From: Streptococcus suis
GTDB lineage: Bacteria; Bacillota; Bacilli; Lactobacillales; Streptococcaceae
Direction: 5' to 3'
Length of the DNA: 64,000 bases
NCBI RefSeq assembly: GCF_016775005.1
Contig: NZ_JAEUXI010000006.1
Coordinates: 96,376 to 160,375 of the forward strand
This document shows, in pieces, positions 1 through 7,863 of this stretch. Every line of letters starts with the position of its first letter. The first letter of the stretch is position 1. The notes under the pieces were generated by a model, which was given only the letters and a program-made list of their open reading frames with translations, searched no databases and was not told the origin of the DNA. The position numbers and the translations under genes were made by a program.

Positions 1-2
1 AC

Positions 3-578
3 ATCCCTGTGATTCCGCATGAGACTGTTGCTTTTTTCCGTCTACTCTTGCAGTCTATCCAGCCCAAGGATATCTTGGAAATTGGGACAGCGATTGGTTT
101 TTCTGCCTTACTAATGGCTGAAAATTGCCCTGAAGCTCGGATTACGACCATTGATCGCAACGAGGAGATGATTGGCTTGGCCAAGCGCAATTTTGCCCAG
201 TTCGATGAGCGAAAACAGATTCAACTTTTGGAAGGTGAGGCGCAGGATATCTTGCCCGGCTTGCATGATAGCTCTTATGATTTTGTATTTATGGATTCTG
301 CCAAATCTAAGTACATCGTCTTTTTGCCAGATGTTCTGAAAAAACTGAAAAAAGGTGGCATGGTTGTGATTGATGATATCTTCCAAGGTGGAGATGTTGC
401 CTTGCCAATTGAAGAAGTGAGACGGGGGCAGCGAACTATCTATCGTGGCCTGCATAAGTTGTTTGATGCAACCTTGCAACACCCTGATTTGACAGCCAGC
501 CTAGTCTCCATCAGCGATGGTTTGCTCTTAATCCGTAAAAATGTGGAAGAAGTTGACCTCTTGACTGATGAAAATTAA
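3..578 (+). CDS. O-methyltransferase, family 3 (5' end outside window)
   Basis: SAM-dependent O-methyltransferase of the YrrM/TrmR-like family. The glycine-rich SAM-binding motif ILEIGTAIGFSALL is near the start, followed by the acidic TTIDRNE strand and the FVFMDSAKSKY segment typical of these metal-dependent catechol/tRNA methyltransferases. The frame is open to the window edge, and family members normally carry about 30–40 further N-terminal residues, so the GTG at position 9 is probably internal and the gene is cut by the window. It sits 60 bp upstream of prsA, the usual streptococcal arrangement. The substrate cannot be told from sequence; a tRNA wobble-uridine role is known for Bacillus TrmR, but orthology is not established here. 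Confidence 0.85.
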   Translation: MPVIPHETVAFFRLLLQSIQPKDILEIGTAIGFSALLMAENCPEARITTIDRNEEMIGLAKRNFAQFDERKQIQLLEGEAQDILPGLHDSSYDFVFMDSAKSKYIVFLPDVLKKLKKGGMVVIDDIFQGGDVALPIEEVRRGQRTIYRGLHKLFDATLQHPDLTASLVSISDGLLLIRKNVEEVDLLTDEN

Positions 579-596
579 GCAAATTTTAAGGTTTTG

Positions 597-605
597 TGAT
601 ATAAT
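597..605 (+). promoter_or_regulatory. Extended -10 promoter of prsA
   Basis: TATAAT at 600–605 preceded by TG at 597–598 gives an extended -10 element. No good -35 hexamer lies 16–18 bp upstream. The start codon follows 33 bp later behind an AAAGGAG ribosome binding site at about 622–628. Confidence 0.6.
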
Positions 606-638
606 AATTGAGTTAAAGAAAAAAGGAGTAACACATAC

Positions 639-1628
639 ATGAAGACAAAAAAACTCATTGCAGGAGCTGTTACCTTGTTGGCAACAGTGACTCTTGCAGC
701 TTGCTCAAGTTCAACGGATACTGATATCGTGACCATGAAGGGTCAAACGATTACTGTTTCTGAGTTCTATGAACAAGTGAAGACAAACTCTTCTGCTCAA
801 CAAGTTCTCTTGTCTATGGTTATTACAGAAGTTTTTGAAGAAAAATATGGCGATAAAGTCACAGATGCAGAAGTCAATGAAGCTTATGACACAATGGCTT
901 CACAATACGGTGATTCATTTGAAGCAGCCTTGACATCTGCAGGTTTGACAGCTGAAACTTACAAGCAGCAAATCCGTACCAACAAATTGGTTGAGTATGC
1001 AGTAAAACAAGCCGCAGAAAAAGAATTGACAGATGAAAACTACCAAGCTGCTTATGAAGCTTATACACCAGAAGTGACTGCCCAAATCATTAAATTAGAT
1101 GATGAAACAAAAGCTAAAGAGATTTTGGCTGAAGCACAAAAAGATGGTGCTGATTTTGCCCAATTGGCAAAAGATAACTCAACGGATTCAACCACTAAAG
1201 AAGATGGTGGAACTGTTACCTTCGACTCAACCTCAACAGATATTCCAACGGAAGTCCAAACAGCAATCTTTGCCTTGGATGAAGGACAAGTGGGAGCATC
1301 AGTTGTAACAGTTGTTGATATGACAACCTATACAACATCTTACTATGTTGTGAAATTGAATACCAAAACAGAAAAATCTTCAAACAGGGAAGATTACAAA
1401 GACATCTTGAAAGAAGTTATTTTGAAAGAAAAACAGGCTAATTCAACCTTCATCGCAGGTGTTGTTTCGCAAGCCCTTCAAGATGCAAACGTGAAAGTGA
1501 AAGATGCAGCCTTCCAAAACGTTCTTTCACAATACATCACATCCACTACTGAAAGTTCTTCAATTTCAGAGTCTAGCTCTTCAACAGAAGCCTCTAGCAC
1601 GACAGAATCAAGTTCTTCAGGTGAATAA
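639..1628 (+). CDS. prsA: Foldase lipoprotein PrsA (parvulin-type peptidyl-prolyl isomerase)
   Basis: Lipid-anchored extracytoplasmic foldase that helps secreted proteins fold after translocation. The N-terminus is a lipoprotein signal (KTKK, hydrophobic stretch, lipobox LAAC with the modified Cys at residue 22). A SurA-like N domain follows, then a parvulin/PpiC-type domain at about residues 140–245 (VTAQIIKLDDETKAKEIL, DFAQLAKDNSTD). The last 30 residues are almost entirely Ser/Thr/Glu, a low-complexity tail likely to lie in the wall. Length (329 aa) fits streptococcal PrsA. An extended -10 promoter and a strong ribosome binding site precede it. Its stop codon overlaps the first stem of the downstream T-box. 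Confidence 0.93.
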   Translation: MKTKKLIAGAVTLLATVTLAACSSSTDTDIVTMKGQTITVSEFYEQVKTNSSAQQVLLSMVITEVFEEKYGDKVTDAEVNEAYDTMASQYGDSFEAALTSAGLTAETYKQQIRTNKLVEYAVKQAAEKELTDENYQAAYEAYTPEVTAQIIKLDDETKAKEILAEAQKDGADFAQLAKDNSTDSTTKEDGGTVTFDSTSTDIPTEVQTAIFALDEGQVGASVVTVVDMTTYTTSYYVVKLNTKTEKSSNREDYKDILKEVILKEKQANSTFIAGVVSQALQDANVKVKDAAFQNVLSQYITSTTESSSISESSSSTEASSTTESSSSGE

Positions 1629-1800
1629 TTAAGATTGGAAGGAATACTCTGATTTCAGAAACTTGGCGGTTGTTGCGAGCCAAGACAGACTTCCTTCTTG
1701 CTACTTAATTTCTACAATTGAATACAGGTTATGAAATGAGAATGACAAGTCATTGAATGAAGGTGGTACCGCGGTTTTTCGCCCTTCGTTTGGTTTCTTG
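1627..1800 (+). promoter_or_regulatory. T-box leader, alanine specific (GCU specifier)
   Basis: The T-box core TGGTACCGCG is at 1764–1773. Upstream, AATTAAG (1627–1633) pairs perfectly with CTTAATT (1704–1710) as the base of stem I; GGAAG (1637–1641) pairs with CTTCC (1690–1694), and CTTGGC (1662–1667) with GCCAAG (1679–1684). The specifier-loop position holds GCT followed by A (1700–1703), an alanine codon, fitting alaS downstream. T-boxes sense uncharged tRNA and let transcription continue. The terminator is hard to draw: GAAGG/CCTTC flank a short GCG–CGC helix, and the U-run comes later. Stem I starts inside the prsA stop codon, so the leader must be made by read-through from prsA or from a promoter inside it. 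Confidence 0.85.
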
Positions 1801-1821
1801 TTATTTTTTTTGGAGGTTATC

Positions 1822-2307
1822 ATGAAGCAATTTCAAGTGAAACAGCGCTTTACCTTTGGTGGTGAAAAATTTGATATTCGTGATAGTTTTGGGAATCTTG
1901 CTTATCAAGTGGAGGGATCTTTTCTCGAAATTCCAAAACGATTTATCGTGACCAATTCCAGAGGTGGGGAAGTTTGTCAGATTACTAAGAAGTTTTTGAC
2001 CTTCCTGCCCCAGTTTACCATTGATATGGCAGATGGTCATTCTTTCTACTTGCAAAAGGAATTTACCTTTTTCAAGGATCGCTATACTGTGGAAAATCTA
2101 GGTTTAATCCTAGACGGAAATATCTGGGATTTGGATTTTCGCTTGAAAAGGCCAGATGGTATGCTCGTAGCTGAAATTTCCAAAGAACTCTTTCATTTAA
2201 CTTCTCATTACTCTGTTACTGTATTGGAGGATTCCTATGCAGATTTGGTCATTTCCTTGGTGGTCGCAATTGACTACGTCGAAATGATGGAAGATGCATC
2301 AACTTAA
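1822..2307 (+). CDS. LURP-one-related (Tubby C2-like) protein
   Basis: Protein of 161 residues resembling the LURP-one-related/YxjI family, a compact beta-barrel fold related to Tubby and phospholipid scramblases. It has alternating short beta strands with repeated F-x-x-x-D/R-D and G-x-x-V/I-x-x-I-x-K patterns (for example VCQITKKFLTFL and MLVAEISKELFHL). The ATG at 1822 is preferred because TGGAGG stands 8 bp upstream. It is the first gene after the alanine T-box and lies ahead of alaS, so its expression should follow alanyl-tRNA status. The function of the bacterial family is unknown; a membrane-lipid association is only an analogy. Confidence 0.75.
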   Translation: MKQFQVKQRFTFGGEKFDIRDSFGNLAYQVEGSFLEIPKRFIVTNSRGGEVCQITKKFLTFLPQFTIDMADGHSFYLQKEFTFFKDRYTVENLGLILDGNIWDLDFRLKRPDGMLVAEISKELFHLTSHYSVTVLEDSYADLVISLVVAIDYVEMMEDAST

Positions 2308-2696
2308 TCTTAAAATAATTGTTCAGTTTAACTGTTTCGTTAAATTGAATCCGCCTAACTATCACTTATGACAGGAAAGGGCATCGAGTTTATTCTGAAA
2401 TGAACTCGGGCTACGGACTTTGTCAAAAAGAGAAACCCTTCCTAGACGCAAGCATCTTCGTCAGGTTTCCTATTTTGACGGTGTCCGCTTAACGCCCTTA
2501 GTATCTTAGTTGAACTCGGTCTACGGACTTTCCCCTAAATTATCAAATATGAAAGGAAATGTTCAATTTAACAGTTTCGTTAAATTGAACCCGAGCTAAA
2601 AGCGTCGAGAAAAAGATAGACCGCCTAGTGCGCTGGCGCACAGCGGTGGTCTCCTATTTTCTTCTCGCTTTCTTAACGCTCTTGGTATCTTAGTTT
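2308..2696 (+). repeat. LURP-one–alaS intergenic region: two palindromes and two family-B structured elements
   Basis: This 389-bp gap holds no ORF. A palindrome at 2321–2350 and a near copy at 2561–2590 (perfect 12-bp arms GTTCAATTTAAC / GTTAAATTGAAC) each precede a structured unit. Unit B1 has GTCAAAA 2422–2428 pairing with TTTTGAC 2473–2479, AAACC 2433–2437 with GGTTT 2464–2468, and GACG 2445–2448 with CGTC 2459–2462. Unit B2 has GACC 2619–2622 with GGTC 2648–2651 and GTGCGC 2628–2633 with GCGCAC 2636–2641. The internal loop AAAAAGA opposite TCCTATTTT is conserved, while stems differ. Both units end in ACGCyCTTrGTATCTTAG; B2 ends at the alaS start codon. Confidence 0.8.
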
Positions 2697-5315
2697 ATGA
2701 AAAATTTATCTTCTGCTCAAATTCGTCAAATGTGGTTGGATTTCTGGAAATCAAAGGGTCACTCTGTTGAGCCTTCAGCAAATCTTGTCCCAGTAAATGA
2801 TCCAACTCTTTTGTGGATCAACTCTGGTGTGGCAACCCTTAAGAAATACTTCGATGGCTCTGTCATTCCAGATAACCCACGGATTACAAACGCTCAAAAA
2901 TCTATCCGTACCAACGATATTGAAAACGTTGGTAAGACAGCCCGCCACCACACTATGTTTGAAATGCTTGGTAACTTCTCTATCGGTGATTATTTCCGTG
3001 ATGAAGCGATTGAGTGGGGCTTTGAGCTCTTGACAAGCCCAGAATGGTTTGCCTTTCCAAAAGACAAGCTCTACATGACTTACTATCCAGATGATGTGGA
3101 TTCATACAATCGTTGGATTGCTCTTGGTGTTGAGCCAAGCCACTTGATTCCGCTTGAAGATAACTTCTGGGAAATTGGTGCAGGTCCTTCTGGTCCAGAT
3201 ACGGAGATTTTCTTCGACCGTGGTACTGACTTTGACCCTGAAAACATTGGTATCCGTCTCTTGGAAGAAGATATTGAAAATGACCGTTACATTGAGATTT
3301 GGAATATCGTTCTGTCACAATTCAATGCTGATCCAGCGGTACCACGTTCTGAGTACAAGGAATTGCCAAATAAAAACATCGATACGGGCGCAGGTTTGGA
3401 GCGTTTGGCGGCTATTTTCCAAGGGGCTAAGACTAACTTTGAAACCGACCTTTTCTTGCCAATCATTCGTGAAGTAGAAAAGATTTCTGGTAAGACCTAT
3501 GACCAAGATGGCGACAACATGAGCTTCAAGGTTATCGCAGACCATATCCGTGCTTTGTCATTCGCTATCGGTGACGGTGCCCTTCCTGGGAATGAGGGCC
3601 GTGGTTATGTTCTTCGTCGTCTCCTTCGTCGTGCTTCTATGCATGGTCAACGTTTGGGCATTACGGAGCCATTCTTGTACAAATTGGTGGAGACAGTTGG
3701 CAATATCATGGAAAGCTACTATCCAGAAGTACTTGAAAAACGTGCCTTCATTGAGAAGATTGTTAAGAGCGAAGAAGAGTCATTTGCTCGTACTATCCAT
3801 ACAGGTTCACAATTTGCTGAGCAATTGATGGACAAATTGGCAGCAGAAGGTAAGTCTGAGATTGATGGTCGTGACATTTTCAAACTCTATGATACCTATG
3901 GTTTCCAAGTAGAATTGACAGAAGAATTGGCTGAGCACCGTGGTATGACCCTTGACATTGCTGGCTTTGAAGCGGCTATGAAAGAGCAACAAGACCGTGC
4001 CCGTGCTTCAGTTGTCAAAGGTGGTTCAATGGGCATGCAAAATGAAACCCTGGCTGCTATCACAGAAGAGTCGACCTTTGTTTATGGTCAAACAGCTCTT
4101 GAGGCAAGCTTATCTGTCATTGTGGCTGATAATGCGCGTACAGAAGCAGTTTCAGAAGGTCAAGCCCTCCTTGTCTTTGACCAAACACCATTCTATGCAG
4201 AAATGGGTGGTCAGGTTGCAGACCATGGTTTTGTGAAAAATGCTGCTGGAGATATTGTTGCGACTGTCATCGATGTGCAGAAAGCACCAAATGGTCAACC
4301 ATTGCACACGGTTGAATTGACTGCAAGCATTTCAGTTGGTCAAACCTACACACTTGAAATCGAAACAAAACGCCGTAAGGGTGTTGAGAAGAACCACACA
4401 GCAACTCACTTGCTCCATGCAGCTCTTCACAATATTATCGGTGAGCACGCAACGCAGGCTGGTTCTTTGAATGAGCAAGACTTCCTCCGCTTTGACTTTA
4501 CGCACTTTGAGGCAGTTACTGCGGAAGAACTTCGTCGTATTGAAGAAGAAGTCAATGAACAAATTTGGAATGCCATTCCAGTTGTGACGGTTGAAACTGA
4601 TATTGACACAGCTAAGGAAATGGGTGCCATGGCCCTCTTCGGTGAAAAATACGGTAAAGAAGTCCGTGTGGTGACAATTGGTGATTATTCTGTTGAACTC
4701 TGTGGTGGTACCCACGTTGGTAACACCGCTGAAATCGGTATCTTTAAGATTTTGAAAGAAGAAGGTATCGGTTCAGGTACTCGCCGTATCATTGCGGTAA
4801 CAGGCCGTGAAGCCTTCCTTGCCTATCGTGACCAAGAAGATGCCCTCAAAGAAGTGGCAGCAACCATCAAGTCACCACAGATCAAGGAAGTACCAAACAA
4901 GGTTGAAAGTCTTGCTCAGCAAGTTCGTGACCTGCAAAAAGAAAATGCAGCTCTGAAAGAAAAAGCGGCGGCTGCCGCTGCTGGTGATGTCTTCAAAGAT
5001 GTCAAAGATGCTAACGGCATTCGCTACATTGCCAGCCAAGTCCAAGTTTCTGATGCAGGTGCCCTTCGTACCTTTGCAGATAACTGGAAGCAAAAAGACT
5101 ACTCAGATGTCTTGGTGCTAGTTGCTGCAATCGGTGACAAGGTTAATGTCCTTGTAGCTAGCAAATCAAGCGATGTCCATGCAGGAAACCTCATCAAAGT
5201 CCTTGCTCCAATCGTTGCAGGTCGTGGTGGTGGTAAGCCAGATATGGCCATGGCAGGTGGTAGCGATGTCTCTGCAATCCAAACACTCTTGAACAGCGTA
5301 GCTGACAACTTGTAA
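2697..5315 (+). CDS. alaS: Alanyl-tRNA synthetase
   Basis: Charges tRNA-Ala; cytosolic, class II synthetase, 872 aa as usual. The N-terminal aminoacylation core begins [18 protein letters not shown]. The editing domain carries the zinc-binding HTATHLLH (about residue 568) and CGGTHVGNT (about 666) motifs, and a C-Ala domain ends in the glycine-rich [16 protein letters not shown]. The start ATG agrees with streptococcal AlaS N-termini, but no Shine-Dalgarno sequence precedes it: the 20 bases upstream are the end of a repeat element. Expression is presumably controlled by the T-box about 900 bp upstream across the LURP-one gene, with the repeats in between. A strong terminator follows. Confidence 0.97.
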   Translation: MKNLSSAQIRQMWLDFWKSKGHSVEPSANLVPVNDPTLLWINSGVATLKKYFDGSVIPDNPRITNAQKSIRTNDIENVGKTARHHTMFEMLGNFSIGDYFRDEAIEWGFELLTSPEWFAFPKDKLYMTYYPDDVDSYNRWIALGVEPSHLIPLEDNFWEIGAGPSGPDTEIFFDRGTDFDPENIGIRLLEEDIENDRYIEIWNIVLSQFNADPAVPRSEYKELPNKNIDTGAGLERLAAIFQGAKTNFETDLFLPIIREVEKISGKTYDQDGDNMSFKVIADHIRALSFAIGDGALPGNEGRGYVLRRLLRRASMHGQRLGITEPFLYKLVETVGNIMESYYPEVLEKRAFIEKIVKSEEESFARTIHTGSQFAEQLMDKLAAEGKSEIDGRDIFKLYDTYGFQVELTEELAEHRGMTLDIAGFEAAMKEQQDRARASVVKGGSMGMQNETLAAITEESTFVYGQTALEASLSVIVADNARTEAVSEGQALLVFDQTPFYAEMGGQVADHGFVKNAAGDIVATVIDVQKAPNGQPLHTVELTASISVGQTYTLEIETKRRKGVEKNHTATHLLHAALHNIIGEHATQAGSLNEQDFLRFDFTHFEAVTAEELRRIEEEVNEQIWNAIPVVTVETDIDTAKEMGAMALFGEKYGKEVRVVTIGDYSVELCGGTHVGNTAEIGIFKILKEEGIGSGTRRIIAVTGREAFLAYRDQEDALKEVAATIKSPQIKEVPNKVESLAQQVRDLQKENAALKEKAAAAAAGDVFKDVKDANGIRYIASQVQVSDAGALRTFADNWKQKDYSDVLVLVAAIGDKVNVLVASKSSDVHAGNLIKVLAPIVAGRGGGKPDMAMAGGSDVSAIQTLLNSVADNL

Positions 5316-5324
5316 TCTATACTG

Positions 5325-5360
5325 AAAAACTCTTTTATCCATTGGATAGAAGAGTTTTTT
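5325..5360 (+). terminator. Intrinsic terminator after alaS
   Basis: AAAAACTCTT (5325–5334) pairs with AAGAGTTTTTT (5350–5360), with an inner ATCC/GGAT extension. Confidence 0.85.
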
Positions 5361-5373
5361 GCGCGTTATTCTA

Positions 5374-5442
5374 GTCAATTTGACAAGCTTCATAAACTTT
5401 TTGACAAAGATGCTTGTCAAAAAGAAAAGGAAGTGTTACAAT
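5374..5442 (+). promoter_or_regulatory. Promoter and probable operator of the membrane-protein/XRE cassette
   Basis: TTGTCA (5414–5419), a 17-bp spacer and TACAAT (5437–5442) with an upstream TG form a good sigma-A promoter. The palindrome GTCAATTTGAC is at 5374–5384, and the arms TTGACAAGC (5380–5388) and GCTTGTCAA (5412–5420) make a larger inverted repeat covering the -35. This is a likely site for the XRE repressor encoded in the cassette (inference). Confidence 0.65.
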
Positions 5443-5506
5443 GATATCAAGACAAAGAGATGAAAACGAATTCATCGGGTAAATAAACAGAAAGTAGGAA
5501 ATAAAT

Positions 5507-5695
5507 ATGAAAAAGATAAATCAAATTGACATTACACGTTTTGTACAACTTATCGCTACCATCTATCTAGTTTTTGTCTTGCTGGCTGACATTATGAAAT
5601 GGCAGCAGTTGGATAAAACCCATGTCGTTCTTGCTATTTGCACCATCGCAGTGACAGATGAGCGCTTGAAGAAACTAGCTGGCAGAAAAGAGTAA
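5507..5695 (+). CDS. Small membrane protein (62 aa), unknown function
   Basis: Not recognised. The chain has a hydrophobic segment at about residues 12–30 and a weaker one at 38–50, and ends in a basic stretch (RLKKLAGRKE). A promoter with an inverted-repeat operator and a ribosome binding site (AGTAGGAAAT) precede it. It is the first gene of a co-directional run of membrane proteins that also includes an XRE regulator, so it is probably controlled by that regulator. The neighbouring 74-aa protein has a similar size and layout, suggesting an old duplication, but identity is too low to be sure. Confidence 0.6.
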   Translation: MKKINQIDITRFVQLIATIYLVFVLLADIMKWQQLDKTHVVLAICTIAVTDERLKKLAGRKE

Positions 5696-5731
5696 AAGGA
5701 AAAATTTGTCGAAAGTAAGTGGTGGAAAGTT

Positions 5732-5956
5732 ATGAAAAACAATAGCAATAAAAAAGGAATGTTGATTACAGGAACAAGCGTTGTGCGAGGAGTGCAGGTT
5801 CTAGTTGCACTATATTTGATTTATAGTTTGCTTCAAACCATTGTATTTGGTCAGGAGATGGACATGACGCTCTTGTTGATGATGATGTGGTCTATATGGA
5901 TTTTGGAAATCTCTCTCAGCAGCAAAAAGGAGAAGAAAAATGAGTCAGACAATTAA
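5732..5956 (+). CDS. Small membrane protein (74 aa), unknown function
   Basis: Not recognised. Two predicted membrane segments lie at about residues 18–36 and 45–62, and the C-terminus is charged (SSKKEKKNESDN). GTGG-containing sequence about 10 bp upstream is only a modest ribosome binding site. The 3' end overlaps the start of the next small membrane protein by 17 bp, indicating translational coupling within one operon. Confidence 0.6.
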   Translation: MKNNSNKKGMLITGTSVVRGVQVLVALYLIYSLLQTIVFGQEMDMTLLLMMMWSIWILEISLSSKKEKKNESDN

Positions 5957-6137
5957 AAACGGAATGAAAGTGTTGGTACTTTTCCTAAGCTTATTTTTGA
6001 TCAATATTCTGGTGTTTAAAGTTTTATATTGGCTAGGCTTTGAGATGAGTTTAACTGGGATAAGTTATCTATTTCCTCCATTGCTGGCGACATTGGTGAC
6101 AGCTCTGCTATTTTATAAAAATAAATCTAAGGAGTAG
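5940..6137 (+). CDS. Small membrane protein (65 aa), unknown function
   Basis: Not recognised. Two hydrophobic helices at about residues 9–30 and 38–58 are separated by a short loop (WLGFEMSLTG), and the tail is basic (YKNKSKE). It overlaps the preceding gene and stops 4 bp before the DUF3267 gene, so the three are almost certainly co-translated. The AGGAG-type site for this start lies inside the upstream coding sequence (aaaaggagaagaaaaatg). Confidence 0.6.
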   Translation: MSQTIKNGMKVLVLFLSLFLINILVFKVLYWLGFEMSLTGISYLFPPLLATLVTALLFYKNKSKE

Positions 6138-6141
6138 AAAC

Positions 6142-6708
6142 ATGGAAGCGAAAATGAAATTATTTGAAGTTAATATCATGGAAAATAAGAAATTTGTCTG
6201 GGGTTTGAATATTCTTGCTGTGGCACTCATCTTTCCATTTGCCTTCGTATTTGGAATGATAGGCAGTTGGTTGATAGCTAATGGTTCGCAATACTCGGAA
6301 CTGGCTGTATCTAAGGTATGGTTGCTTTTCCCTATCTATATTCTTTTAATAGTTGTACATGAGGCTATCCACGGCATCTTCTTCAAAGTTTTTTGTCCTG
6401 AAAATCCTGTCAAATACGGGTTTAAATGGAGATCAGGGATGGCTTATGCGACCAGTCCAGGTTCGCTCTACAATCGGATGCAAATGTTAGTAATCAGCCT
6501 GGCTCCCTTTGTTGTGATTAGTTTGGGATTGACAATGTTAGCAGGTTTGGGGATGATGAATAGTACTCTTTACTTCATGCTGGCAACCATGCACGCTGCA
6601 TCTTGTGCGGGGGATTTCTACTATAGTTATCTTTTATTGGTTAAGTTTGCCAAGGAAAATATAGCTGTCGAAGACACAGAAACAGGCTTGATTATATACC
6701 AAGCCTAG
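6142..6708 (+). CDS. DUF3267 membrane metalloprotease-like protein
   Basis: Integral membrane protein of 188 aa resembling DUF3267. Helices lie at about residues 20–43 and 55–75, then VVHEAIHGIFFK carries an HExxH zinc-binding motif (His74-Glu75-x-x-His78) inside or beside a membrane segment. Further helices and the conserved AGDFYYSYLLL segment could provide a third metal ligand (Asp), as in site-2-protease-like enzymes. Family members are suspected intramembrane proteases, but none is well characterised as far as I know. It lies between small membrane proteins and an XRE regulator, so a role in processing or signalling for the small proteins is possible (inference). Confidence 0.75.
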   Translation: MEAKMKLFEVNIMENKKFVWGLNILAVALIFPFAFVFGMIGSWLIANGSQYSELAVSKVWLLFPIYILLIVVHEAIHGIFFKVFCPENPVKYGFKWRSGMAYATSPGSLYNRMQMLVISLAPFVVISLGLTMLAGLGMMNSTLYFMLATMHAASCAGDFYYSYLLLVKFAKENIAVEDTETGLIIYQA

Positions 6709-6720
6709 AAAGGAAAACTC

Positions 6721-6939
6721 ATGGAATATGTCTTAAAAAATCGGCTCAAGGAATTGCGAGCCAGAGATGGTCTCAATCAGACAGAGCTAGCAAAGTTAGC
6801 AGAGGTATCACGGCAGACCATTAGCTTGATTGAGCGGGGCGAATACACACCCTCGGTGGTCATCGCTATGCGGATTGCACAAATTTTTAATGAACCGCTT
6901 GAATCAGTTTTTCAATTAGTGGGAGGGGAAGAATCATGA
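6721..6939 (+). CDS. XRE-family (Cro/CI-like) transcriptional regulator
   Basis: Single-domain DNA-binding protein of 72 aa. The helix-turn-helix covers about residues 8–60: LKELRARDGLNQTELAKLA, then VSRQTISLIERGEYTPSVVIA. Small regulators of this YgzD-like class commonly sit beside DUF3169 or DUF2178 membrane proteins, as here. The start is 12 bp after the DUF3267 stop with AGGAAAA as ribosome binding site. It probably represses its own operon through the palindromes near position 5380 (inference). Confidence 0.9.
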   Translation: MEYVLKNRLKELRARDGLNQTELAKLAEVSRQTISLIERGEYTPSVVIAMRIAQIFNEPLESVFQLVGGEES

Positions 6940-6992
6940 CAAGATTTTGTTGTGTCTCACCTAGTTTTTTAGTAGCAGTAAAGGAGAAGTAA
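6936..6992 (+). CDS. Possible 18-codon ORF coupled to the XRE gene
   Basis: ATG at 6936 overlaps the XRE stop as ATGA and runs 18 codons (MTRFCCVSPSFLVAVKEK) to a TAA 1 bp before the next start codon. The overlap and the bridging position suggest translational coupling to the DUF3169 gene, but codon content gives no proof that the peptide is made. Confidence 0.25.
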   Translation: MTRFCCVSPSFLVAVKEK

Positions 6993-6993
6993 T

Positions 6994-7752
6994 ATGGTAT
7001 CAAATCAGTCAGATAAGAAAAAGGCAAGGATTCGTAGAAATAGTGTTCATTTTATTAGTGGAATCTTAATTGGTGCATTTGCGGGAATTTTTAGAGCGAT
7101 TAGAGAATTTGAACAGTTGCCAGCTTTCCTGACCATGGACAATCTGCTCACTGCCTTACGCTGTGTTGAAGTGGCTCTGCTTATTGCAGCAGCTTATGTG
7201 GTTTATCGCTTTCTAGCTTCTCAGAAAGCCTTTCAAGCTTGTTCAGAAGATAATGAGGAGGAGTATGAACGGTTGTACAATCTTTCGCATCGGCAATTAG
7301 GTTATTTGTCTGTACTTGTCAATATTTTGGCGAGTTTAGCTGTTGTCTGTCTCTTACTTGGAAATGATATCCATAGTGACAAGGAGGGCTTGAGTTTTTT
7401 CTTTTCATTTTTTGAAATTGGCATGTTTCTTGTCATGATTGGTCTGCAGTTTATTTTTGTTAAATTGAATAATATGGTTCGTCATTACAAGCTATCTTTG
7501 TTTGCAACGGATGAGGATATGGTGGATTACCTTAACTCGCTGGATGAGGGAGAAAGACAGGCCTACTATGTAAACAGTCATCAAATTGTTTTTAATTTGA
7601 ATTTTCGTATCTTGCCTCTGCTCTATGTATTGGTATTTGCGGTTAGTGCAGCGACCGGTCAGGCTCAAGTCTTGGGGTATTTAGTGGTGGCCATTGTGCA
7701 TATTTATATCAATTTGCTACAGGTTAAGTCGGTTCAAGCTTATTACCGTTAA
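6994..7752 (+). CDS. DUF3169 family membrane protein
   Basis: Membrane protein of 252 aa matching the DUF3169 family. Basic N-terminus (KKKARIRRN), then about six hydrophobic segments (roughly residues 19–36, 53–71, 100–120, 135–152, 200–218, 222–242) with an acidic cytosolic loop EDNEEEYERLYNLSHRQLGYLS between helices 2 and 3. It is separated from the XRE gene by 54 bp and has a strong AAGGAGA site. XRE plus DUF3169 pairs recur in Firmicutes; function is unknown, with membrane stress or immunity roles only guessed. Confidence 0.75.
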   Translation: MVSNQSDKKKARIRRNSVHFISGILIGAFAGIFRAIREFEQLPAFLTMDNLLTALRCVEVALLIAAAYVVYRFLASQKAFQACSEDNEEEYERLYNLSHRQLGYLSVLVNILASLAVVCLLLGNDIHSDKEGLSFFFSFFEIGMFLVMIGLQFIFVKLNNMVRHYKLSLFATDEDMVDYLNSLDEGERQAYYVNSHQIVFNLNFRILPLLYVLVFAVSAATGQAQVLGYLVVAIVHIYINLLQVKSVQAYYR

Positions 7753-7815
7753 CAGGCTCAAATGGACTCATCAGGTCCAAGTCAGAAGAAATGCGCTAGC
7801 TTTTCTAAAAGAAAT

Positions 7816-7847
7816 AAAAAAGTTTCGCTCTAATGAGTGAAACTTTT
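7816..7847. terminator. Bidirectional terminator between DUF3169 gene and nrdF
   Basis: AAAAAGTTTCgCTC (from 7816) pairs with GAGtGAAACTTTT (to 7847). A/T tracts on both sides let it serve both convergent genes. Confidence 0.8.
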
Positions 7848-7863
7848 AATGTGCTTTTTTTGA

